A stretch of 64,000 nucleotides of DNA from Bosea sp. BIWAKO-01. GTDB lineage: Bacteria; Pseudomonadota; Alphaproteobacteria; Rhizobiales; Beijerinckiaceae. This document shows, one piece after another, positions 47,558 to 58,458 of this stretch (the first letter of the stretch is position 1; the number at the start of each line of letters is the position of its first letter). The stretch spans positions 4,986,501 to 5,050,500 of the forward strand of contig NZ_BCQA01000001.1 of NCBI RefSeq assembly GCF_001748145.1, written 5' to 3'. The position numbers were made by a program, and so were the translations under genes. The notes below the pieces were generated by a model. That model saw only the letters and a list, made by a program, of their open reading frames with translations. It did not search any database and was not told where the DNA came from.

Positions 47558-48976
47558 TCACGTTTGATCGCTGAGGCGAGCCAGCGTTTCCTCACGGCCG
47601 AGCACCGCCATCACATCGAACAGGCCGGGCGACTGGCTCCGTCCGGTGAGTGCGGCCCGCAGCGGCTGCGCTACCTGTCCGAGCTTGAGGGCCTGCTCTT
47701 CGGCGAAGGCCCGGACCGCGGCCTCGAGTGGAGCTGGTGTCCAGTCATTCACCGCGGCAAGCTTCTCTGCCAGGCTAGGCATGCGCTGGCGCGCGCCCTC
47801 GTCCAGCAGTGTCGCCGCCTTCTGGTCGAGTGCGAGCGGACGCTTGGCAAAAAGATAGGACGCGCTGTCGAGCAGCTCGATCAGCGTCTTGGCACGCTCC
47901 TTCAGTCCCGGCATCGCAGCAAGAAGCTTGGCTTCGAGAACCGGATCGAGTTCGGGGCCAAGGCCATGCGCAGGGCCGATTTCCGGCAGGATGCTCTTCA
48001 GTGCATCAAGCAGGTCACGATCATCGGACTGGCGCATATAGAGTCCGTTCAGGCTCTCCAGCTTGGCGTAGTCGAAGCGTGCAGGGGAACGGCCGATGGA
48101 GGAAAGATTGAACAGCGAGACCATCTCTTCGGTCGAGAAGATCTCCTGGTCGCCATGGCTCCAGCCGAGCCGGAGGAGGTAGTTGCGCAGGGCCACCGGC
48201 AGATAGCCCATGGAGCGATAGGCATCGACGCCGAGCGCGCCATGGCGCTTGGAGAGCTTCGCGCCGTCCGCCCCATGGATCAGCGGGATATGCGACATGC
48301 TCGGCACGCGCCAGCCCATAGCCTGGTAGATCTGGGTCTGGCGGGCGGCGTTGGTGAGATGGTCGTCGCCACGGATGACATGAGTCACGGCCATGTCATG
48401 GTCGTCCACGACGACAGCGAGCATATAGGTCGGGTTGCCGTCGGAACGCAGCAGCACGAGGTCGTCTAGATTCTCGTTCTGCCAGACGACGCGGCCCTGC
48501 ACTTCGTCCTCGACCACTGTCTCGCCGGTCTGCGGCGCGCGCAGGCGGATGACCGGCTTCACGCCGGCCGGAGCGGTCGCTGGATCGCGATCGCGCCAGC
48601 GTCCGTCATAGCGCATGGGACGGCCCTCAGCGCGCGCCTTCTCGCGCATCTCCTCGAGTTCCTGCGGCGTCGCATAGCAATAATAGGCCTTGCCGGCGGC
48701 GAGCATCTGCTCGGCGACCTCGCGATGCCGGGCCGCACGGGCGAACTGGTAGACGGTCTCGCCGTCCCAATCGAGGCCAAGCCAGGACAGGCCGTCGAGA
48801 ATCGCCGCGATGGCCGGCTCTGTCGAGCGTTCACGGTCGGTGTCCTCGATGCGCAGCAGCATCTTGCCGCCATGGCGACGGGCATAGAGCCAGTTGAACA
48901 GCGCGGTACGCGCGCCGCCGATATGCAGGAATCCGGTTGGAGACGGCGCGAAGCGCGTAACGACCGCATCACTCAT
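47558..48976 (-). CDS. gltX: glutamate--tRNA ligase GltX
   Basis: GltX charges tRNA-Glu (and in many alphaproteobacteria also tRNA-Gln, to be amidated later). The 472-residue class I enzyme begins [20 protein letters not shown] with the HIGH-type motif, has [20 protein letters not shown], and the KMSKS-type motif KLSKRHGA. The start at 48976 ([12 protein letters not shown]) is chosen over 49048 as the family start. It is divergent from comEC. Confidence 0.96.
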   Translation of the reverse strand: MSDAVVTRFAPSPTGFLHIGGARTALFNWLYARRHGGKMLLRIEDTDRERSTEPAIAAILDGLSWLGLDWDGETVYQFARAARHREVAEQMLAAGKAYYCYATPQELEEMREKARAEGRPMRYDGRWRDRDPATAPAGVKPVIRLRAPQTGETVVEDEVQGRVVWQNENLDDLVLLRSDGNPTYMLAVVVDDHDMAVTHVIRGDDHLTNAARQTQIYQAMGWRVPSMSHIPLIHGADGAKLSKRHGALGVDAYRSMGYLPVALRNYLLRLGWSHGDQEIFSTEEMVSLFNLSSIGRSPARFDYAKLESLNGLYMRQSDDRDLLDALKSILPEIGPAHGLGPELDPVLEAKLLAAMPGLKERAKTLIELLDSASYLFAKRPLALDQKAATLLDEGARQRMPSLAEKLAAVNDWTPAPLEAAVRAFAEEQALKLGQVAQPLRAALTGRSQSPGLFDVMAVLGREETLARLSDQT

Positions 48977-49134
48977 GAAAGGCAGGCTCCGGCAGGACGG
49001 GAAATGAGGCCGACAGAGCGGCAGAGGAACAAGACGTCGATGGGACATGACAACCGACGCCGCCCCTGTAACATGCTGATGGGGCCGACGTTAAGCGCAA
49101 GATCGCATCCGGTTGGCCGCCCGAGGGACGGCCT

Positions 49135-51385
49135 ATGCGCGAGTCGCCGCCAGACCCGAGCCGGCTGCGCGGCGCGCGTGTTCGCGCCGTACCGTTCCGC
49201 ATTCCCGAGATGTGGTTTCAGGACGCTGCAATTCGGTTGTTTCTCGCCGAATGGCGCGCGCGTTTCCTGGGCGCCATCGCGATCGAGGCCGGGCGCAGAA
49301 GGCCCTTTCTCTGGCTGCCGGTGCTGATGGGAGCCGGCATCCTGCTTTATTTCGCGGCCGACCGCGAGCCATCCCTCTGGGTCCCACTCTCCGGCTTTGG
49401 CATCTCCGCTGCGATGGCAGCGCTGTCGCGCGCCCGACGCCCGGTCATGCTCGCTTGCGTCTGCCTTGCTGCCATCTTCGCCGGCTTTGGTGCCGCGGCC
49501 TGGCGCACGGCGACAATCGCAGGACCGATGCTCGATCGAACGCGCGTGGGACAACTCACCGGCTTTGTCGAATCGGTCGAGGCGCGTGACGCTGGCGCGC
49601 GCCTCGTGATCCTGGTGACCAGCATTGCCGGGGTGGAGCCTGAACGCCTGCCACGGCGGGTTCGGGTCAACGTCAAGGGCGGATCGGTTTCGCCGGGCGA
49701 TCACATCGTCGCCCTCGCGCGCCTCCTGCCGCCGCCCGGTCCGGTGCGGCCAGGCGGCTACGATTTCGGGCGCGACGCCTTCTTCCGAGGGCTTGGGGCG
49801 GTCGGGACCATTCCCGGAAAGATCACGCTCGCCCCACCACCCTCGCAGCCACCGCTCGAGCTTCAGATTCGCGCGATGGTCGACCGGGCGCGCAATGCCC
49901 TGACGGAGCGTATCGCCGGGATCGGGGGAGGGCAGGCAGGCGCGATGGCGGCGTCGCTGGTTACCGGCAAGCGCGGCCTCATCACTGAGGCGACCAATAT
50001 CGACCTGCGTGCAGCCGGCATCTATCACATCATCTCGATTTCGGGCCTTCACATGGTGCTGGCCTCCGCCACGATCTTCGGCCTGGTCCGTGGCCTGCTG
50101 GCGCTATCGCAAACGCTGGCATTGCGCTGGCCCGTAAAGAAGCTCGCTGCCCTGGCCGCGATGCTCGGCGCCACGGCCTATTGCATTTTCTCTGGAGCCG
50201 AAGTCGCGACGGTGCGCTCTCTGATCATGACCTTGGTCATGCTCGGTGCGATCCTCGTCGATCGCCCGGCGCTCAGCATGCGCAATCTGGAGCTCGCTGC
50301 GATGATCGTCCTGCTGCGCGAGCCTGACGCGCTGCTTGGCCCGAGTTTCCAGATGTCCTTTGGTGCTGTCGCGGCGCTGATCGCCTTTGCCGAGCGCTGG
50401 GAGGATCGCGGCCACTCCGAGGCGCCGGCGAACCTGCCTTGGCCGCTACGGCCAATCTGGGTCGCGGTGGTCGGCCTCACGGTCACGACCGTGTTGGCGA
50501 CGGTCGCAACCGCACCTTTTGGTGCCTATCACTTCCAGACCTTCAACCCCTTCGGCCTGCTCGGCAATGCGCTCGCCTTGCCCTTCGTTTCCCTGATCGT
50601 CATGCCTGCGGCGGTCTTCGGCGTACTCGCCTATCCCTTCGGCCTGGATTGGCCGGCTTGGGCGCTTATGGGAGTCGCTTCGGACTATGTGCTGCAATCC
50701 GCGCGCTGGGTTGCGGGATTCGACCACTCCGCAGTGATCATTCCTGCGTTCGGGACGGCGGCGCTCGCATGCTTTGCCGCCGCGCTTCTCTGGATCACGC
50801 TCTGGACGACACCGCTACGCTTCCTGGCCGTCGCCCCCTGATCGCGGGACTGGTCGTGGCGGCGAAGCCCGACAGGCCCGACATCCTGATCGAACGCGAT
50901 GGTTCCGGGATCCTGGTCCGCGGGGGCGATGGTCGCATGACCTGGCGGGGCAACCGAGCCGCTTCGTGCTGCAACAATGGCTGAACGCAGATGGCGATAA
51001 TCGCCGGCCTGACGACAACAGCCTGCGGGACGGCGCGGCCTGCGACACGTTGGGTTGTGTCGTCCGCAGCAAGGAAGGACGAAGCGTTGCCTTTGCACGT
51101 GATCGCCTGGCCATCGTCGAGGACTGCCGGCGCGCCGATCTCGTCATTACGCCGATTCCGTGGAACGCTCCGTGCGCTGCACGACTGATCGACCGCAGGG
51201 CATTGTCGCGCGATGGCGCGACCGCACTTGTCGGCCACAAGGGCGGCTGGCGCGCACATCTATCAGAGCAGGATGGTGTCGATCGTCCCTGGAGCCGCAA
51301 GCGGGAGCGGCCTGCAAGCACCCCGCCAGGGCCTTCGCCGGCTTTGCCGCTGGTGGCTGTCGAAGAGCACGAGCCGCTTCAGTAG
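49135..51385 (+). pseudogene. comEC: ComEC/Rec2 family DNA-uptake protein with two frameshifts
   Basis: The first frame (49135-50841, 568 aa) has the N-terminal OB-like domain and the multi-helix ComEC channel core (IYHIISISGLHMVLASAT, GPSFQMSFGAVAAL). It stops at LRFLAVAP, but the sequence continues in the next frame as LIAGLVVAAKPDRPDILIER, typical of the end of the protein, and then in a third frame from GQPSRFVLQQWLNADGDN to 51385. Both jumps are consistent with one missing base in C5 (50834-50838) and G4 (50947-50950) runs. The restored C-terminus overlaps the lexA end by 7 bases. Either a decayed gene or sequence errors. Confidence 0.85.
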
Positions 51386-52083
51386 CGCCGCATCAGGTTG
51401 ACCAGGCGGCCTTGAATCTTGACGCGGTCCGGTCCCAGCACCCTTGTCTCATAGGCAGGATTGGCAGCTTCGAGAGCGATCGAGGAGCCGCGCTTGCGCA
51501 GCCGCTTCAGCGTCGCTTCCTCGTCATCGATCAGGGCCACTACGATATCGCCGGTATTGGCCGTGTCCTGACGTTTGATCACCACGGTATCGCCGTCGAG
51601 AATGCCGGCTTCCACCATCGAGTCGCCGCGCACCTCGAGAGCAAAATGTTCGCCGGGGCCAAGCATGTCAGCAGGCAGGGCCACGCTATGGCTGCGGCTC
51701 TGGATGGCGGAAATCGGCGTACCGGCGGCAATCCGCCCCATGACCGGAATCGCGACTGTGGAGCGCACATCCTCGTCCGGGGGCGGTGCGATCGGCCGGA
51801 CCTTGCCAAGGCCACCCTGGACGACGGAGGGGTTGAACCGCCCGCGCGTCGCCTGAGGGCCGCCAGCCCCCTCGGGCAGCTTGATGATCTCGAGCGCCCG
51901 GGCCCGATTAGGCAGGCGGCGAATGAAACCGCGCTCCTCCAGCGCCATGATCAGGCGATGAATACCGGACTTGGAGCGCAGATCGAGCGCGTCCTTCATC
52001 TCGTCGAAGGAGGGGGGGACCCCTGTCTCGCGCAGGCGTTCCTGGATGAAACGAAGCAGTTCGAACTGTTTGCGTGTCAGCAT
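51379..52083 (-). CDS. lexA: SOS-response repressor LexA
   Basis: LexA represses DNA-damage genes and self-cleaves when RecA is activated. The 234-residue protein has an N-terminal winged helix ([40 protein letters not shown]) and a C-terminal S24 peptidase domain with cleavage site Ala-Gly in [11 protein letters not shown], Ser in [10 protein letters not shown], and Lys in [15 protein letters not shown]. The start at 52083 is the canonical MLTRKQ; the frame is open to 52158 but that would cover the promoter and operator. Confidence 0.97.
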   Translation of the reverse strand: MLTRKQFELLRFIQERLRETGVPPSFDEMKDALDLRSKSGIHRLIMALEERGFIRRLPNRARALEIIKLPEGAGGPQATRGRFNPSVVQGGLGKVRPIAPPPDEDVRSTVAIPVMGRIAAGTPISAIQSRSHSVALPADMLGPGEHFALEVRGDSMVEAGILDGDTVVIKRQDTANTGDIVVALIDDEEATLKRLRKRGSSIALEAANPAYETRVLGPDRVKIQGRLVNLMRRY

Positions 52084-52129
52084 GGTCCCCGCCGGCGCTC
52101 TTTGCACGGAATCGAAACAAAGCACGAAC

Positions 52130-52158
52130 ACCATACAGGTTCGCGTTGTGTTCCGCAA
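52130..52158 (-). promoter_or_regulatory. lexA promoter with LexA operator
   Basis: On the minus strand TTGCGG (52158-52153) and TATGGT (52135-52130) are 17 bases apart. The spacer contains GAAC-N7-GAAC (GTTC-N7-GTTC on the plus strand, 52139-52153), a perfect alphaproteobacterial LexA box. It is 56 bases upstream of the lexA ATG, so lexA is almost certainly autoregulated. Confidence 0.85.
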
Positions 52159-52164
52159 GCGCCC

Positions 52165-53376
52165 TCAGCGCAGGCGGATGATCCGGCAGCCGTCGCCTTT
52201 GTTTGCCGGCGCAGCAAATGATTCGCGAATGAGCAGCGCATCGGCGCGGGCGAGAGTGGCCAGCATGGATGAATCCTGCTTGGCGAAGGGCGTTGCCAGC
52301 CATCCCTCCGGGGTGAGGATCAGTTCCGACCTCATATAGTCCTGCCGTTCATCATTTGCCGGCAAATCTCTGCCGACGATTGCGGGCTCACTCAGATCGC
52401 GCTCAGGTTCCGGCACGCCGAGGAGGGCCCTGAGCAGCGGAACGACGAAGAGATGCCCGCAGACGATGGACGAGACGGGGTTTCCGGGCAGGCCGAGCGC
52501 GACCATACGGCCGAGGCGGCCCATCATCATCGGCTTGCCCGGCCGCATGGCGATTTTCCAGAAGCCGAGCGCCATGCCTTGCCCAATCAACGCTGCCTGG
52601 ACGAGATCGTGCTCACCTACCGAGGCCCCTCCCAGGGTGATCAGCACATCGGCATCGGCCTTCCGTGCCTGGCCGATCTTGTCGGCGAGGTCGGCATGAT
52701 CATCGCGGGCGATCCCGAGATCGAGCGCTGTGCCCCCGGCCTGCTCGACCAGCGCGGCGAGCGCAAAACTGTTGGACGCGACGATCTGGTCGGGGCCAAC
52801 CGGCTCGCCCGGCTGGACCAGCTCGTCGCCGGTCGCGAGGATTGCGACCAGTGGCCTGCGACGCACAGTGAGCGTGGGGTGGCCCATGGCTGCAGCGAGG
52901 CCGAGGCTCGCACTTTCGAGTCGGCTGCCGGCGAGAAGCAACACCTCGCCCTCGGAGAAGTCCAATCCTGCCTGACGAACGAACTTGCCGCGCTCGGCGC
53001 CCTCGCGCACGCGGATCGTCGTGCCGCCGACGCCGTCCGCGTTCTCCTGAATCAGGATCGTATCGGCGCCCTCCGGAATTGGAGCACCGGTGAAGATGCG
53101 AACAGCCTCATTGGAGCGGACCATCCCTGAGAAGGAGCGACCGGCAGCCGATTCGCCGATGACACGCAATTCATTTGCCGGCGCAGTATCTTCGGCGCGA
53201 ACGGCGTATCCATCCATTGCTGAGTTGGCAAAGGGGGGGTGGGTCCGAAGCGCCTGCAGGTCGGCGGCGAGCACGCGCCCTACGCAATGTGCGAGTGGCA
53301 GAGTTTCTGCTGGTGTCGGTGCCGGAACGCTGTCGATAAGCGCTTTCAGGGCGACGGGGACGGGCGTGAGGCTCAT
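52165..53376 (-). CDS. moeA: molybdopterin molybdenumtransferase MoeA
   Basis: MoeA inserts molybdate into adenylylated molybdopterin to make molybdenum cofactor. The 403-residue protein has domains typical of the family: [50 protein letters not shown], the MoCF-binding segment [18 protein letters not shown], and [15 protein letters not shown]. The start at 53376 overlaps the moaC stop (ATGA); the upstream open frame to 53496 lies in moaC. Confidence 0.95.
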   Translation of the reverse strand: MSLTPVPVALKALIDSVPAPTPAETLPLAHCVGRVLAADLQALRTHPPFANSAMDGYAVRAEDTAPANELRVIGESAAGRSFSGMVRSNEAVRIFTGAPIPEGADTILIQENADGVGGTTIRVREGAERGKFVRQAGLDFSEGEVLLLAGSRLESASLGLAAAMGHPTLTVRRRPLVAILATGDELVQPGEPVGPDQIVASNSFALAALVEQAGGTALDLGIARDDHADLADKIGQARKADADVLITLGGASVGEHDLVQAALIGQGMALGFWKIAMRPGKPMMMGRLGRMVALGLPGNPVSSIVCGHLFVVPLLRALLGVPEPERDLSEPAIVGRDLPANDERQDYMRSELILTPEGWLATPFAKQDSSMLATLARADALLIRESFAAPANKGDGCRIIRLR

Positions 53377-53861
53377 CGCGCAGTTTCCGGGAGATCGAAG
53401 GTGCCGGATTTGCCACCTGACTTGTGGACGAGCCTGATGCCCTCGATCCGCATCGCCCGGTCGACTGCCTTGACCATGTCGTAGACTGTGAGGCAAGCGA
53501 CGCCAACAGCGGTCAACGCCTCCATCTCGACGCCGGTCTGTCCCTTCATCTTGACCTCGGCGCTCACGCGCACCCCCGGCAATGCCTCGTCCAAGGTGAG
53601 GTTGACGCTGATCTTGCTGATCAGCAGCGGGTGGCAGAGCGGGATCAGTTCATGCGTGCGCTTGGCAGCCATGATTCCAGCCAGGCGCGCTGTGCCAAGC
53701 ACGTCGCCCTTCTTGGCATCGCCATCGCGCACGATCGCCAGGGTTGCTGGCTGCATGACGACGTAGCCCTCGGCGACAGCGATGCGCGAGGTCTCCTCCT
53801 TGTCGCCGACATCGACCATATGGGCCTGGCCGCTGGCGTCGAGATGGCTGAGCTTGCTCAT
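53373..53861 (-). CDS. moaC: cyclic pyranopterin monophosphate synthase MoaC
   Basis: MoaC, with MoaA, converts GTP to cyclic pyranopterin monophosphate, the first step in molybdenum cofactor synthesis. The 162-residue protein has [20 protein letters not shown], the [16 protein letters not shown] region with active-site residues, and [20 protein letters not shown]. Its start overlaps the trpC stop by four bases, and its stop overlaps the moeA start, so trpC-moaC-moeA is one coupled unit. Confidence 0.96.
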   Translation of the reverse strand: MSKLSHLDASGQAHMVDVGDKEETSRIAVAEGYVVMQPATLAIVRDGDAKKGDVLGTARLAGIMAAKRTHELIPLCHPLLISKISVNLTLDEALPGVRVSAEVKMKGQTGVEMEALTAVGVACLTVYDMVKAVDRAMRIEGIRLVHKSGGKSGTFDLPETAR

Positions 53862-54667
53862 GCTGCGCTGCGCGCAGAACCGGTCAGGAGATCACGGGTC
53901 GCAGCGGCGACATCGTCCTGCCGCATCAGGCTCTCGCCGACGAGGAAGGTGTCGACGCCGACGCGTTGCAACCGAGCGACGTCGGCATGGCTGAAGATGC
54001 CGCTCTCGCCAACGATGATGCGGTCCGCGGGGACGCGCGGTGCGAGTCTCTCGGTGACGGCGAGGTCGACGGCAAAGCTGCGCAGGTCGCGATTGTTGAT
54101 GCCGAGCAAGCGGCTGTCGAGCTCGAGGGCGCGATCGAGCTCGGCTTCGTTGTGAACCTCGACCAGCACGTCGATGCCGAGTGACTTTGCCGTCTCGTTC
54201 AGCGCGCGGGCTGTCCCGTCATCGACGCCAGCCATGATGATCAGGATACAGTCGGCGCCCCAGGCGCGAGCCTCGAAGACCTGATAGGGGTCATACAGGA
54301 AATCCTTGCGCAGGGCGGGCAGGCCGCTCGCCGCACGCGCCTGCTGCAGGAATTCCGGCTGTCCCTGGAAAGAGGGGGCATCGGTCAGCACGGACAGGCA
54401 GGCCGCGCCGCCATCGGCATAGGCGCGTGCCAGCGATGGCGGGTCGAAATCGGCGCGGATCAGCCCCTTGGATGGGCTGGCCTTCTTGATCTCGGCGATC
54501 AATGCAGGCTTGCCGGCCGCGTGTTTCGCGGCAAGCGCGGCCGTGAAGCCACGCACGGGGTCGGCAGCCAGGGCGCGCTGCTCGATCTCCGCCTGGGAAA
54601 CCGCGGCCTTGGCAGCGGCGATCTCCTGGCGCTTATAGGTCTCGATGCGGGCGAGGATGTCGCTCAT
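53858..54667 (-). CDS. trpC: indole-3-glycerol phosphate synthase TrpC
   Basis: TrpC closes the indole ring in tryptophan synthesis. The 269-residue TIM-barrel enzyme has the catalytic [72 protein letters not shown] and [14 protein letters not shown]. It starts seven bases downstream of the trpD stop and overlaps moaC by four bases. Confidence 0.97.
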   Translation of the reverse strand: MSDILARIETYKRQEIAAAKAAVSQAEIEQRALAADPVRGFTAALAAKHAAGKPALIAEIKKASPSKGLIRADFDPPSLARAYADGGAACLSVLTDAPSFQGQPEFLQQARAASGLPALRKDFLYDPYQVFEARAWGADCILIIMAGVDDGTARALNETAKSLGIDVLVEVHNEAELDRALELDSRLLGINNRDLRSFAVDLAVTERLAPRVPADRIIVGESGIFSHADVARLQRVGVDTFLVGESLMRQDDVAAATRDLLTGSARSAA

Positions 54668-54674
54668 GACGTGC

Positions 54675-55688
54675 TCACGCGTTCGAGCTGGCGATGAGTG
54701 CGGTCAGCGTCGCCTTGGCCTTGCCGCTGTCAATCGCCGAGGTCGCGCGGGCGAGGCCATCGCGCAGATCACCGGCCTGACCCGCCACGACGAGCGCGGC
54801 GGCGGCATTGAAGGCGGCGATATCGCGGAAGGGCGTCATCTTGCCGTCGAGAACCGCGCGGAGCGCCTCGGCATTCTGCGCCGGTTCACCACCGCGCAGA
54901 TCCTCGGGCTTTGCACGGGCCAGGCCGACATCGTCCGGGCTGATCGAGAAGCTCTCGATCTTGCCCTTGTCGAGCGCGACGACGCGGGTCGGCCCGGTGG
55001 TGGTGATCTCGTCAAGGCCGTCGGAGCCGTTCACGGCCCAGATGCGGTCGGAGCCCAGCGCAGATAGCACGCGCACCATCGGCTCGAGCCAGGTCTCTGA
55101 GAAGGCGCCGACGAGCTGCCTCTTGACGCCGGCCGGGTTGGAGAGCGGCCCGAGCAGGTTGAAGATGGTGCGGGTGCCGAGTTCTGTGCGCACCGGCGCC
55201 ACATGCCGCATCGAGGCATGATGGGTCGGTGCGAACATGAAGCCGACGCCGGCCTCAGCGATGCAGCGCTCCGTGCCCGCGGGCTCGAGCCCGACCTTGA
55301 CGCCGAGCGCGGTGAGCACGTCGGCCGCTCCGGAACGCGAAGAGGCAGCGCGATTGCCATGCTTGGCGACCGGCACGCCGCAGGACGCGGTGATGATCGC
55401 GGCCAGCGTCGAGACGTTATAGGAGCCCGAAGCGTCGCCGCCGGTTCCGACGATGTCGATCGCGCCGGCCGGCGCTTTCACCGGCAGCATCTTGCCGCGC
55501 ATGGCGCTGACCGCGCCGGCGATCTCCTCGACGGTTTCGCCACGGACGCGCAGCGCCATCAAGAAGGCGGCGGCCTGCGCATTGGTGACCTCGCCGGACA
55601 GAATGGTGTCAAAGGCATCGCGCGCCTCCTCGCGGGAGAGTGAGGCGCCGGTCGCCACCTTGGCGATGAAGGGTTTGAAATCGTCCAT
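54675..55688 (-). CDS. trpD: anthranilate phosphoribosyltransferase TrpD
   Basis: TrpD transfers the phosphoribosyl group from PRPP to anthranilate. The 337-residue protein has [18 protein letters not shown] with the PRPP-binding glycine motif, [20 protein letters not shown], and [18 protein letters not shown]. The start at 55688 ([12 protein letters not shown]) lies 13 bases after trpG; the longer frame to 56186 covers trpG and is not used. Confidence 0.96.
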   Translation of the reverse strand: MDDFKPFIAKVATGASLSREEARDAFDTILSGEVTNAQAAAFLMALRVRGETVEEIAGAVSAMRGKMLPVKAPAGAIDIVGTGGDASGSYNVSTLAAIITASCGVPVAKHGNRAASSRSGAADVLTALGVKVGLEPAGTERCIAEAGVGFMFAPTHHASMRHVAPVRTELGTRTIFNLLGPLSNPAGVKRQLVGAFSETWLEPMVRVLSALGSDRIWAVNGSDGLDEITTTGPTRVVALDKGKIESFSISPDDVGLARAKPEDLRGGEPAQNAEALRAVLDGKMTPFRDIAAFNAAAALVVAGQAGDLRDGLARATSAIDSGKAKATLTALIASSNA

Positions 55689-55701
55689 GGGTTCTTCGAC
55701 G

Positions 55702-56319
55702 TCAGGCTGTTTCGGAAAGGGCGGCACGGTCCTGTGTCTGCGACCATCGTTCCGCCAGGCCGAGGAAATTGCGCAGGATCGTCGCACCCTGTTCGGAGGC
55801 GATGCTCTCGGGGTGGAACTGCACGCCATGCACCGGCAGGGAGCGGTGCGAGAGCGCCATGATTTGCCCGTCTTCCGTCGCGGCTTCGATCTCCAGCTCG
55901 GTCGGGCAGCTTTCTCGTGCCACGATGAGCGAGTGATAGCGCGTCGCCTGGATCGGCCCGTTGATGCCGTGAAAGAGGCCGCGGGCGTGATGGCTGATGG
56001 TCGAGATCTTGCCGTGCATCGGCAGCGGCGCGCGCACGATCTCGCCACCGAAGGCCTGACCGATGGTCTGCAGGCCGAGGCAAACGCCAAAGATCGGCTT
56101 CCTCTCGGCACCCTGGCGGACGAGGTCAAGGCAGATGCCGGCCTCATTGGGGGTGCAGGGACCTGGCGACAATACGATCGCGTCATGCCCGCCGCCCAGC
56201 GCCTCTTCTACGGTAAGGGCATCGTTGCGGCGAACCTCGACCTCCGCCCCAAGCCCGCCGATCAGGTGGACGAGGTTCCAGGTGAAGCTGTCGTAATTGT
56301 CGATCAGCAGGATACGCAT
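55702..56319 (-). CDS. trpG: anthranilate synthase component II (glutamine amidotransferase) TrpG
   Basis: TrpG provides ammonia from glutamine to TrpE. The 205-residue class I amidotransferase starts [20 protein letters not shown], has [14 protein letters not shown], nucleophile Cys in [18 protein letters not shown], and the catalytic His/Glu in [13 protein letters not shown]. TrpE is not fused here and is separated by two genes on either strand. It is divergent from the patatin-like gene. Confidence 0.96.
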   Translation of the reverse strand: MRILLIDNYDSFTWNLVHLIGGLGAEVEVRRNDALTVEEALGGGHDAIVLSPGPCTPNEAGICLDLVRQGAERKPIFGVCLGLQTIGQAFGGEIVRAPLPMHGKISTISHHARGLFHGINGPIQATRYHSLIVARESCPTELEIEAATEDGQIMALSHRSLPVHGVQFHPESIASEQGATILRNFLGLAERWSQTQDRAALSETA

Positions 56320-56503
56320 TGCCGCTAACGAGATCTCCGGTCGCGATGATGGCAAGGTGGTCATGCCCGTTCGGGGGGCAAGTGGTCAAGTTATTGTCGG
56401 AGCGTGGCTCCATCGCGATTGCGCACGCGGGTGTGCTGGCGACAAGATGGCGGTGAAGAGACTGCGCAATCCTGCGGGGGCGTCCGGTGTGTGGGGCAGG
56501 GCG

Positions 56504-57706
56504 ATGTTGCGTCGGGCCAAGGCGATCAGGCACGTGCTGCTGGCCTCCGCGCTGCTCGGCCTGGCTGCATGCAATTCCGGGGAACGACCGCAAGCTCTGC
56601 CCGCGGAAGGCCTGTCGGCGGCCGAGGTCGTCGGATTCGGCTCGATCCGCTTCTGGGGGGATGCTGTCGTCCCCACCACAAGCAAATATCTCGATATCCA
56701 ATACCGGCAGATCGCTGCTTCGGGCTGTGGCAAATGCCAGGCGGCCGCAACATTCCTCGCGATTTCGGGCGGGAGCGGAGAGGGAGCCTATGGCGCGGGT
56801 TTCCTGAAGGGCTGGAGCGCACGCGGCGACAGGCCTCAATTCGAGGTCGTCACCGGGGTCAGCACCGGCTCGCTCGCAGCGCCCTTTGCCTTCCTCGGCT
56901 CGCATTATGACGGCGCCCTGGAAGAGATCTATACGCGCTACGGCGACAACGAGCTCTTTCGCAGCAAGGGGGTTCTCGGACTGTTTGGCGAGTCCCTCTA
57001 CGACACGACGCCGCTGCGCCACCTGGTCGAACGCTATGCGACCGAGCAGTTGCTCGATGAAATAGCCGCCGAGCACCGCAAGGGCCGCCGTTTATTGGTC
57101 CAGACCACCAATCTCGATGCTCAGCGGCCAGTGATCTGGGACGTGGGCAGCATTGCCGCGAGTCAGCAGTCCGGCCGCCAGAAGCTCTTTGTCGACATTC
57201 TGCTCGCTTCGGCAGCCATACCGGCGGTCTTTCCGGCCGTGCGCCTCAATGTCGAGAGCAACGGCAAGGTCTTCGACGAGCTTCATGTCGATGGCGGCGT
57301 CACCTCGCAGATCTTCTTTGCCCCACCGGGGCTCGATCTCAACGGTGCTGCCCGGCGCAATCTCGGTCAGGAACGCAGTCTCGCGCTCTACGTCATTCGC
57401 AACGGCAAGCTGAAGCCCGAATACAAGGCCAGCACCCAGACCGTGGCGGGGCTGGCCACACGCTCGATCTCGACGCTGGTGAAATACCAGGCGCTCGCCA
57501 ATATCGCAGCGATCTCGGCGATGGCGAAGCGAATGCATGCGCGCTTCGCCTTCACCGCCATACCCGACGCCTTTCAAGGCAATCAGCGCTCCGAATTCGA
57601 CACGGAGTATATGAAGGCCCTGTTCCGGCTTGGCTATGAGCAGGGTCGCAGCGGCAAGGCCTGGGAGACTCAGCCGCCGCTCTCGCCGACGCTGGCCTCG
57701 CGCTGA
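56504..57706 (+). CDS. patatin-like phospholipase lipoprotein
   Basis: The protein (400 residues from the chosen start) begins with a hydrophobic signal and lipobox LLGLAAC, so it is probably lipid-anchored in the envelope. The patatin hydrolase fold is shown by the oxyanion region AISGGSGEGAYGAGF, nucleophile Ser in GVSTGSL (G-x-S-x-G), and the catalytic Asp in HVDGGVTSQIF. Substrate is unknown; phospholipid is likely from the family. Longer starts exist at 56447 and 56297. Its end overlaps the HipA-like gene end by 37 bases on opposite strands. Confidence 0.88.
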   Translation: MLRRAKAIRHVLLASALLGLAACNSGERPQALPAEGLSAAEVVGFGSIRFWGDAVVPTTSKYLDIQYRQIAASGCGKCQAAATFLAISGGSGEGAYGAGFLKGWSARGDRPQFEVVTGVSTGSLAAPFAFLGSHYDGALEEIYTRYGDNELFRSKGVLGLFGESLYDTTPLRHLVERYATEQLLDEIAAEHRKGRRLLVQTTNLDAQRPVIWDVGSIAASQQSGRQKLFVDILLASAAIPAVFPAVRLNVESNGKVFDELHVDGGVTSQIFFAPPGLDLNGAARRNLGQERSLALYVIRNGKLKPEYKASTQTVAGLATRSISTLVKYQALANIAAISAMAKRMHARFAFTAIPDAFQGNQRSEFDTEYMKALFRLGYEQGRSGKAWETQPPLSPTLASR

Positions 57707-58458
57707 TCGCCAGCCACTTGCGCCCGGCCGGCGCATAGGGCGTTCCAGTGCCGGATATAGGTCGCAAGCGCGTTGGCGATGACGGGGACCGCGCGCCCCG
57801 CGGCGGCGATCCAGGTCGACGGTTCTTCTGCCAGCCAGGAAACCGGCAGGTCGGGATCGAGTGCCTTGCCCTCGCTCACCGTCATCATGCCTGCCAGGAG
57901 ATGTGTGTGTGGAAGTGCCAAGCTGGCGGGCAGGCGGCCAGCCAGTGCCCTGTCGAAATAGAGACAGGCGTCAAAATCGATCGCGTGCAGCGTACCGCCC
58001 GCCCCGCGCAGGAGATTCGGATTCGAGCGCGGCCGGTCGACATTGTGCAGGAAGCAGTCCGCCTCCGCGATCGCCAGGAGTTTCGCCGTATCGTCGGGGC
58101 CAAGGTCCGCGGCTGCGACCGGCGCCGTATTCGGGATGAAAGCGACGCCGAGATTCCAGCCAAAGCTGCGCTGGATCATCTCGTCGAATTCGTCGGTGCC
58201 GACCATCCATGGAAAGCCGTGCGGCAGCAGCAGTGGCCTGGCATTCGGGACCGGTGCGCCGAGCAGATTCGCGAAGCGCAGGGCAAGGAACTCTATCAGC
58301 AGGCCACGAGGCCCTGGCCCGGCGCCAGCGAGCTTCAGGACATGCAGCCTGCCGTCGGTCGTCCGAACCAGGCAGGGGCGTGTGCTCGCATCACTGAAGA
58401 CCCGCAGGATTTCGACGACCGTAACGGCTGCGTCGCCCCCGGACTCCGGCAGGGGCAC
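57670..58458 (-). CDS. HipA-like kinase domain protein
   Basis: The protein (262 residues from a GTG that shares one base with the trpE stop, TAGTG) resembles the standalone HipA_2-type kinase family: LHVLKLAGAGPGPRGLLIEF, then NVDRPRSNPNLLR (catalytic loop type N-x-D-R-x-x-x-N-P-N) and HAIDFDACLYFDRAL (metal-binding Asp). A GGGGA-like site precedes the GTG. No HipB-like antitoxin is adjacent, so it is not a classical toxin-antitoxin pair. Substrate unknown. An ATG at 58539 lies inside trpE and is less likely. Confidence 0.75.
   Translation of the reverse strand: MPLPESGGDAAVTVVEILRVFSDASTRPCLVRTTDGRLHVLKLAGAGPGPRGLLIEFLALRFANLLGAPVPNARPLLLPHGFPWMVGTDEFDEMIQRSFGWNLGVAFIPNTAPVAAADLGPDDTAKLLAIAEADCFLHNVDRPRSNPNLLRGAGGTLHAIDFDACLYFDRALAGRLPASLALPHTHLLAGMMTVSEGKALDPDLPVSWLAEEPSTWIAAAGRAVPVIANALATYIRHWNALCAGRAQVAGDQREASVGESGG

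Noticed and set aside
57670..58458. Classical HipBA toxin-antitoxin pair
   Set aside because: Only a HipA-like kinase is present; no HTH antitoxin lies beside it, and the domain resembles the standalone HipA_2 type.
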